Source of the DNA: an uncultured Alphaproteobacteria bacterium
GTDB lineage: Bacteria; Pseudomonadota; Alphaproteobacteria; Rhodobacterales; Rhodobacteraceae
Assembly: GCA_902540655.1 (NCBI GenBank)
Contig: CACBNQ010000001.1
Location: 1-64,000 of the forward strand
Direction: 5' to 3'
DNA length: 64,000 nucleotides
Below, piece after piece: positions 60,485 to 64,000 of the stretch. Made by a program: the position numbers and the translations under genes. The number at the start of each line of letters is the position of its first letter. Position 1 is the first letter of the stretch. Under the pieces are notes generated by a model that saw only the letters and a list, made by a program, of their open reading frames with translations, searched no databases and was not told the origin of the DNA.

Positions 60485-61252
60485 TTAGTCTGAGTTCACT
60501 ACGAAGCAAGAAAATTTTCTCTTAAGTAGTAATGCGCAAGCTTCACTAGGCTCAGTTACAGAACCAGTTGTCTCGGCTATTACTCTAAAGCTCAATGTAT
60601 TATCTTTTTTTCTTTCAATTACTTTAATTTCATATTTATCGATGATATCTCTATTTCTTTCAAGGACAAACTCCCCCAACCTATTCGCTCTTTCACGATC
60701 ACTGAATGATCCTAAAAAAATACGTTTGTTTTTTGAAGCTAAAGGTTTTGTCTGAAAGAAGCGCGTGTACGTTGCTGGGCCTTCAGGCTGGGAAATCAAC
60801 ACGTCAATTCGTATAAAGCTCTGCTTATGAAGCATTATCCCCTTTCTGCGTTTGCGAGGAAAAACCACTTTTTTATCAGCATTTATTGCTTTCTTGGAAA
60901 ACATAAGCGGTCCCCTAGAGAGTTCCGTATGAATTTCACTTTGTGAAGAATTATAAAAGACCTCTAAGTCACCAGATACTGGTGGGTCAATTACAATGCG
61001 AAAAGGAGTATCAAGATTAATCACTGAATTATTTTTCATTAAAATTTCAGGTACGCCATACTTAAGTTTTATGACTTTCTTTGGGTCTTTAGCTATGTTC
61101 AGCTCTCTTATTTGTTCCTCAAAATCTTCAATGGTTAGAGTTTTTAAAACAATCTTACCGTCTAGTGAAACATCAGCAAGCGCACTGCTTACGTGCGCTA
61201 CATAAGAGAAAACTAGGATCAGAAAAATTAAGAAATATTTTATTAAAAACAT
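60485..61252 (-). CDS. Secreted protein with C-terminal SPOR-like domain
   Basis: 255 residues: a signal peptide (hydrophobic to about residue 25, ALA site), a beta-rich middle, and a C-terminal SPOR-like domain (IFLGSFSDRERANRLGEFV, then SFRVIAETTG and LKRKFSCFVV). SPOR domains bind denuded peptidoglycan at division sites, so the protein is probably periplasmic and wall-associated. The C-terminal call is by pattern. Next gene upstream starts at 61696. Confidence 0.7.
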   Translation of the reverse strand: MFLIKYFLIFLILVFSYVAHVSSALADVSLDGKIVLKTLTIEDFEEQIRELNIAKDPKKVIKLKYGVPEILMKNNSVINLDTPFRIVIDPPVSGDLEVFYNSSQSEIHTELSRGPLMFSKKAINADKKVVFPRKRRKGIMLHKQSFIRIDVLISQPEGPATYTRFFQTKPLASKNKRIFLGSFSDRERANRLGEFVLERNRDIIDKYEIKVIERKKDNTLSFRVIAETTGSVTEPSEACALLLKRKFSCFVVNSD

Positions 61253-61366
61253 GCGAACAGAATAATTGTTCAGGCATAAAAGTATATAAAAATTCTATAC
61301 AGTTTTTAACTTATAGTTACTAATCTCATACCAATTATTTAGGGCTATATATTTTAGGTAGACTGA

Positions 61367-61696
61367 TCAATCTTTTTTAAAATCCGAAAATTTTATCAAT
61401 TTAGCGGTTCTACCTTTATCTTCGACTGTTGAGACTTTCATATTGAAGGCATTAGACATATAAGGACCAAACTTATCCCTGATATATTCGTCTTCTTCTA
61501 AAAGTTCTGGAACCCGCATCATCATTTGGGCTAGATTTATCAATGCATTAAATTGACTTGACCCCAATGGACTATTTTCAAATGCATCGAGATTAATGTC
61601 TATATTCCCGTTCCATTTTCTGTCTCTCGTTAAGCCTGGTTTGATACGTATTATTACCTCCTCAGGCTCAAATTCTAAAACGTTACTATTATTCAT
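61367..61696 (-). CDS. Hypothetical protein
   Basis: About 109 residues from ATG 61696 with GAGG nine bases upstream; in-frame starts at 61711 and 61705 overlap that site. Soluble, mixed alpha/beta; notable segments are EVIIRIKPGLTRDRKW and AFENSPLGSSQFNALINLAQ. No family recognised. It lies between the SPOR-like gene and the small paralogue genes. Confidence 0.5.
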   Translation of the reverse strand: MNNSNVLEFEPEEVIIRIKPGLTRDRKWNGNIDINLDAFENSPLGSSQFNALINLAQMMMRVPELLEEDEYIRDKFGPYMSNAFNMKVSTVEDKGRTAKLIKFSDFKKD

Positions 61697-61754
61697 TCTG
61701 ACCATCCTCAATTTTTTTGTATCTAAAGACTACCCTCTTTTCACCTAGAATGTC

Positions 61755-61955
61755 TTAAAAATATAATTCTGGATAAAGACGCCAAACTTTATAATGGTAT
61801 ATACCGAGCTCGATGTAGTACTCAATCCACTCATCTACACCCAGAACCCATATTACTATTGTCTTTAGTACTAAGAACAAGACTTTTCTCAGTATCTTTA
61901 AATGCAACCTACTTTCTTTTGTGGCTAACTCAATTTCCTGATAATTATTAATCAT
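61755..61955 (-). CDS. Small membrane protein with DEWIEYY motif
   Basis: About 66 residues from ATG 61955 (a GTG at 61958 adjoins it). One membrane segment (LRKVLFLVLKTIVIWVLG) leads into VDEWIEYYIELGIYHYKV. The same motif occurs in the gene at 29486-29671 (DEWVVYY). Another small gene, with cysteines, lies just upstream. Function unknown. Confidence 0.5.
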   Translation of the reverse strand: MINNYQEIELATKESRLHLKILRKVLFLVLKTIVIWVLGVDEWIEYYIELGIYHYKVWRLYPELYF

Positions 61956-62005
61956 CACAAAGTAATTAATGGGATGGTTTTTACGTAGTCCGAATGCAAT
62001 TTTGC

Positions 62006-62239
62006 TTAGATATCTTTTGAAATGGCTATTTTACGGCTGTATTTTAATCCATGCTCTGGTCTGCATTGAAATTGCTCTAGACTATATTTTGGTAAGACCC
62101 TACTAGAGTCTCTGTAAATCTTTTTGTTACGGTCAAGGCATTGGTCAATACTATAGTATGGGCCGAGCTTGTCTGACAAAAATAAGCATTCTTGCCTCAC
62201 TGTCATAAAGTTACATATAGTAATCATCGCATAAATCAT
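62006..62239 (-). CDS. Small cysteine-containing protein
   Basis: 77 residues: hydrophobic start, then RQECLFLSDKLGPYYSIDQC and EQFQCRPEHG. The three Cys, the aromatic-Ser-x-x-x-C segment and the late CR element resemble loosely the two-cysteine family at 29-31 kb, but similarity is weak. A good ribosome site (GGAGGAAGGG) precedes the ATG, which supports expression. It probably works in the envelope. Confidence 0.5.
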   Translation of the reverse strand: MIYAMITICNFMTVRQECLFLSDKLGPYYSIDQCLDRNKKIYRDSSRVLPKYSLEQFQCRPEHGLKYSRKIAISKDI

Positions 62240-62464
62240 ACTGACCCTTCCTCCACTTTAAAAAATTCGATAAACAATAATTTGAATGTTCAAAGCCCCT
62301 TATTGTTCGCTGACTAGGTTGATATAAAAATTAAACGAATGAATTGTTTAAATTATTGCATCGAGCCATGGAAATATTTCCTTCAAGCCGATAAAAAGTA
62401 CAAAAAACAAACTAGTTAAAGATAACTAGAACTGTATAAAAATTGCAACCACACCAATCACTTG

Positions 62465-63313
62465 ATGATTGCACCAACTTTGATTTCAAATAGACTTATT
62501 TGTATTAGCAATGTGGATTGCAGCATGAAACCAAAATTATTAGATTTGTTTATTCGCGCAGTATCGACAGCCAAACTTTCAAGAAACGTTCTGGATACTC
62601 CAAAAGGGACTTATATTGGTAGTGAAAAAGGTTTAGCAGGAGCATCAGTAAATTGGGAAGATTTCGTAAATAGACGTGTAAAAGTAAGAATATTGGAAAA
62701 CAAAGACGTACAGTTTATTGAAACTTTAGAAGATACTAATAGACCATCCCAGAATAAGATTTTTACAAGGGAAGACTGGAACAAAAACCCATCAAAAACA
62801 CGCTTTTTGTTCAACTATACAAGCAAAGACAATTGGGAACGCGTATCTGATAACTTAGTCCAACAAAGTAGAGATTGCCTAATATTTAAAGATAAAATCG
62901 ATAGAAAATTCAATGAGACCATCATGAGAAAAGTAGACATAGAGATACAAAAAAACGTAACTCTTTGTTGCGTTCCTCCGAGCAAAACCGATAATGACCA
63001 ACACTGTATTTTACAATTGCTTCGATTTCTGTCAGACCGCGGTAGAACCAATGCTTCTAGCTGTTTAAAACGTATTAAAGATATAGTACCTCTTCACAGA
63101 GGAGGAAATCGTATGCCTCAGACACACTATGATTCAATTGCCACTTTCAATAAAGAGCTTATTAATAATAAGACAGTTTTGTTGTTAGATGATGTTACGA
63201 CAAGCGGAATGTCTTTGGAGGCATGTGAGAGAATATTAAAGAAAAAGTGTGGGGCTAAGGTAGTATTCAAATTCGCTATTTGGAGAACATTGGGAAACTG
63301 GGAATTGGGCTAG
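62465..63313 (+). CDS. ComF-like phosphoribosyltransferase
   Basis: About 282 residues; start uncertain (ATG 62465, or ATG at 62522). The type I PRTase PRPP-binding loop is clear: VLLLDDVTTSGMSLEACERIL near residue 238. The upstream PPSKTDNDQHCILQLLRFL and LCCVPPSK are where ComF proteins have their cysteines and conserved strand. The N-terminal 100 residues are not typical ComF. The DprA-like gene lies convergently 131 bases downstream, pairing two competence-type families in this island. Base or nucleotide substrate unknown. Confidence 0.75.
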   Translation: MIAPTLISNRLICISNVDCSMKPKLLDLFIRAVSTAKLSRNVLDTPKGTYIGSEKGLAGASVNWEDFVNRRVKVRILENKDVQFIETLEDTNRPSQNKIFTREDWNKNPSKTRFLFNYTSKDNWERVSDNLVQQSRDCLIFKDKIDRKFNETIMRKVDIEIQKNVTLCCVPPSKTDNDQHCILQLLRFLSDRGRTNASSCLKRIKDIVPLHRGGNRMPQTHYDSIATFNKELINNKTVLLLDDVTTSGMSLEACERILKKKCGAKVVFKFAIWRTLGNWELG

Positions 63314-63444
63314 GGTTTCTATTACAAAATACATTCTAGATAAAAATATCAAATAAACCAAAGACACGAATACTATACTTTATCCATATGCTAGTCTATT
63401 GACTACAGATTTACTTTTTTTTTATTTTTGAACGGCCAATTTTT

Positions 63445-64000
63445 TTAAAAATCAAAACTTTTCTGTTCAAGTTTTTTTTCGTAAGACTCAGCACTTTTGT
63501 CTTTTCCGTCATAAATTCTCTCTACAATTTTCGAAAAGTCTTCTTCTAGTGAATAGGGAATTGCCCTACCTTCTTTGATAAGCATTTTATTTCCGTTGGC
63601 AACGCCTTGAAGATAAGCATCTTCAGGAAAATCCAAGCAAATTAGGGGCCGCCTTTGGTCTTCAGCGAATTTAACTGTATGCATAGTTCCACTTTTTTCA
63701 CTCGTTTCTGCAACAAAAACAAAATCACTCAATCCACTCTGCATTCTATCTCTTTCCACGAACGTATATTTTGTAGGTGTTGTTCCAAGTGGATATTCTG
63801 TTAAAAGTAATCCACCATTATCGATTAATCTTTCTGCCAAACCTTTACTTGCAGACGGATAAATATTATCCAGTCCATGCGCTAACACTGCCAACCCAAC
63901 ACCATCTTTCTCTAGGCAGCCCTTATGTCCTGCAGTATCACACCCTATCGCTAAACCACTTACGACGACTATTACATTATCCACCATTTTTGCAGCAATT
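63445..64000 (-). CDS. DprA/Smf-like (SLOG fold) protein, partial
   Basis: The frame is open to the window edge, so the N-terminus is missing; about 185 residues are visible. It has the DprA core: SGLAIGCDTAGHKGCL, LLLTEYPLGTTP, FVERDRMQSGLSDFVFV and SGTMHTVKFAEDQRRP. Compared with classical DprA the FPxRNR box is altered to FVERDR. DprA loads RecA on incoming single-stranded DNA, while diverged SLOG proteins are found in nucleotide-signalling conflict systems. No winged-helix domain is visible at the C-terminal end, so a non-standard role is plausible. Confidence 0.82.
   Translation of the reverse strand, partial: IAAKMVDNVIVVVSGLAIGCDTAGHKGCLEKDGVGLAVLAHGLDNIYPSASKGLAERLIDNGGLLLTEYPLGTTPTKYTFVERDRMQSGLSDFVFVAETSEKSGTMHTVKFAEDQRRPLICLDFPEDAYLQGVANGNKMLIKEGRAIPYSLEEDFSKIVERIYDGKDKSAESYEKKLEQKSFDF

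Larger units (their letters stand above)
20342..64000. mobile_element. Putative integrated genomic island (left end at tRNA-Ser; right end not found)
   Basis: A tyrosine integrase and an AlpA-like gene lie directly behind a tRNA 3' end, followed by a switch from conserved metabolic genes to hypothetical, membrane and nucleic-acid-processing genes. I searched by eye for a second copy of the tRNA 3' end and saw none, so the right boundary is unknown and the extent given runs to the window edge only for convenience. No capsid, terminase, tail or conjugation genes are visible, so this is not a complete prophage or conjugative element. Genes such as RNase HI and RecQ could belong to the core chromosome. 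Confidence 0.4.

Noticed and set aside
20342-64000. Prophage
   Set aside because: No terminase, portal, capsid, tail or lysis genes are visible.
1-64000. CRISPR array or cas genes
   Set aside because: No regularly spaced repeats or Cas motifs were seen.

Overview
The window is AT-rich DNA from a Gram-negative bacterium. Lipobox and Sec signals, an OmpA-like domain and a SPOR-like domain show an outer membrane. The gene families (acyl-CoA catabolism, P4-type integrase, AlpA-like regulator, ECF sigma factor) fit a marine-type Pseudomonadota. I lean towards Alphaproteobacteria, but the sequence seen here does not prove it.

Bases 1-20144 look like ordinary chromosome and form a large acyl-CoA catabolism block. 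Seven rightward genes (189-6770) encode a MaoC hydratase, thiolase, nitronate monooxygenase-like flavoprotein, acyl-CoA dehydrogenase, histidine phosphatase, APH-like kinase and TesB thioesterase. They run head-on into nine tightly packed leftward genes (15172-6760) encoding GST, enoyl-CoA hydratase, HCCA-isomerase-like protein, MDR reductase, acyl-CoA synthetase, 3-hydroxyacyl-CoA dehydrogenase, a second hydratase and two SDRs. An SDR, a FAD oxidase, a third hydratase, a coiled-coil protein and a zinc alcohol dehydrogenase follow. Together they could activate an unusual acid to its CoA ester, oxidise it and split it. The kinase/phosphatase/ACAD group resembles the ACAD10/11 and LvaA/LvaC way of removing an internal hydroxyl group through a phospho-ester.

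At 20267 a tRNA-Ser(TGA) is followed at once by repeat-rich DNA, a tyrosine integrase and an AlpA-like HTH gene. This is the classic left end of an integrated island. I found no second attachment site, so the right end is probably outside the window. No phage structural genes are present.

Inside the island, 22-36 kb is envelope-oriented. It holds secreted and MORN-type proteins, a five-gene leftward membrane complex (OmpA/MotB-like, MotA/TolQ-like, vWA-like and two multi-pass proteins), a cluster of small paralogous two-cysteine and membrane proteins, and an ECF sigma / anti-sigma pair converging on a Sel1-repeat caspase-like protease. Some of these small families recur near 61.7-62.2 kb.

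The strongest candidate for an undescribed system is 36822-43936: ParB-like, PD-(D/E)XK nuclease, SNF2-type helicase, second ParB-like, radical SAM enzyme and GHKL ATPase, nearly all overlapping or a few bases apart. It faces a leftward pair, an 842-residue protein with a DksA/TraR-like zinc finger and a UvrD-like helicase. A GIY-YIG-like protein and small genes follow, then a MerR-like regulator with an array of three palindromes, a vWA protein, and a tyrosine phosphatase broken by one in-frame TGA.

The right part (55.3-64 kb) has a second putative PD-(D/E)XK protein, RNase HI, RecQ, a membrane metallophosphoesterase, an HD protein, a SPOR-like secreted protein, small paralogues, a ComF-like phosphoribosyltransferase and a DprA-like protein cut off by the window end. 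Nucleic-acid enzymes in unusual combinations are dense here, which suggests a defence or conflict island. That role is inferred from context, not shown.
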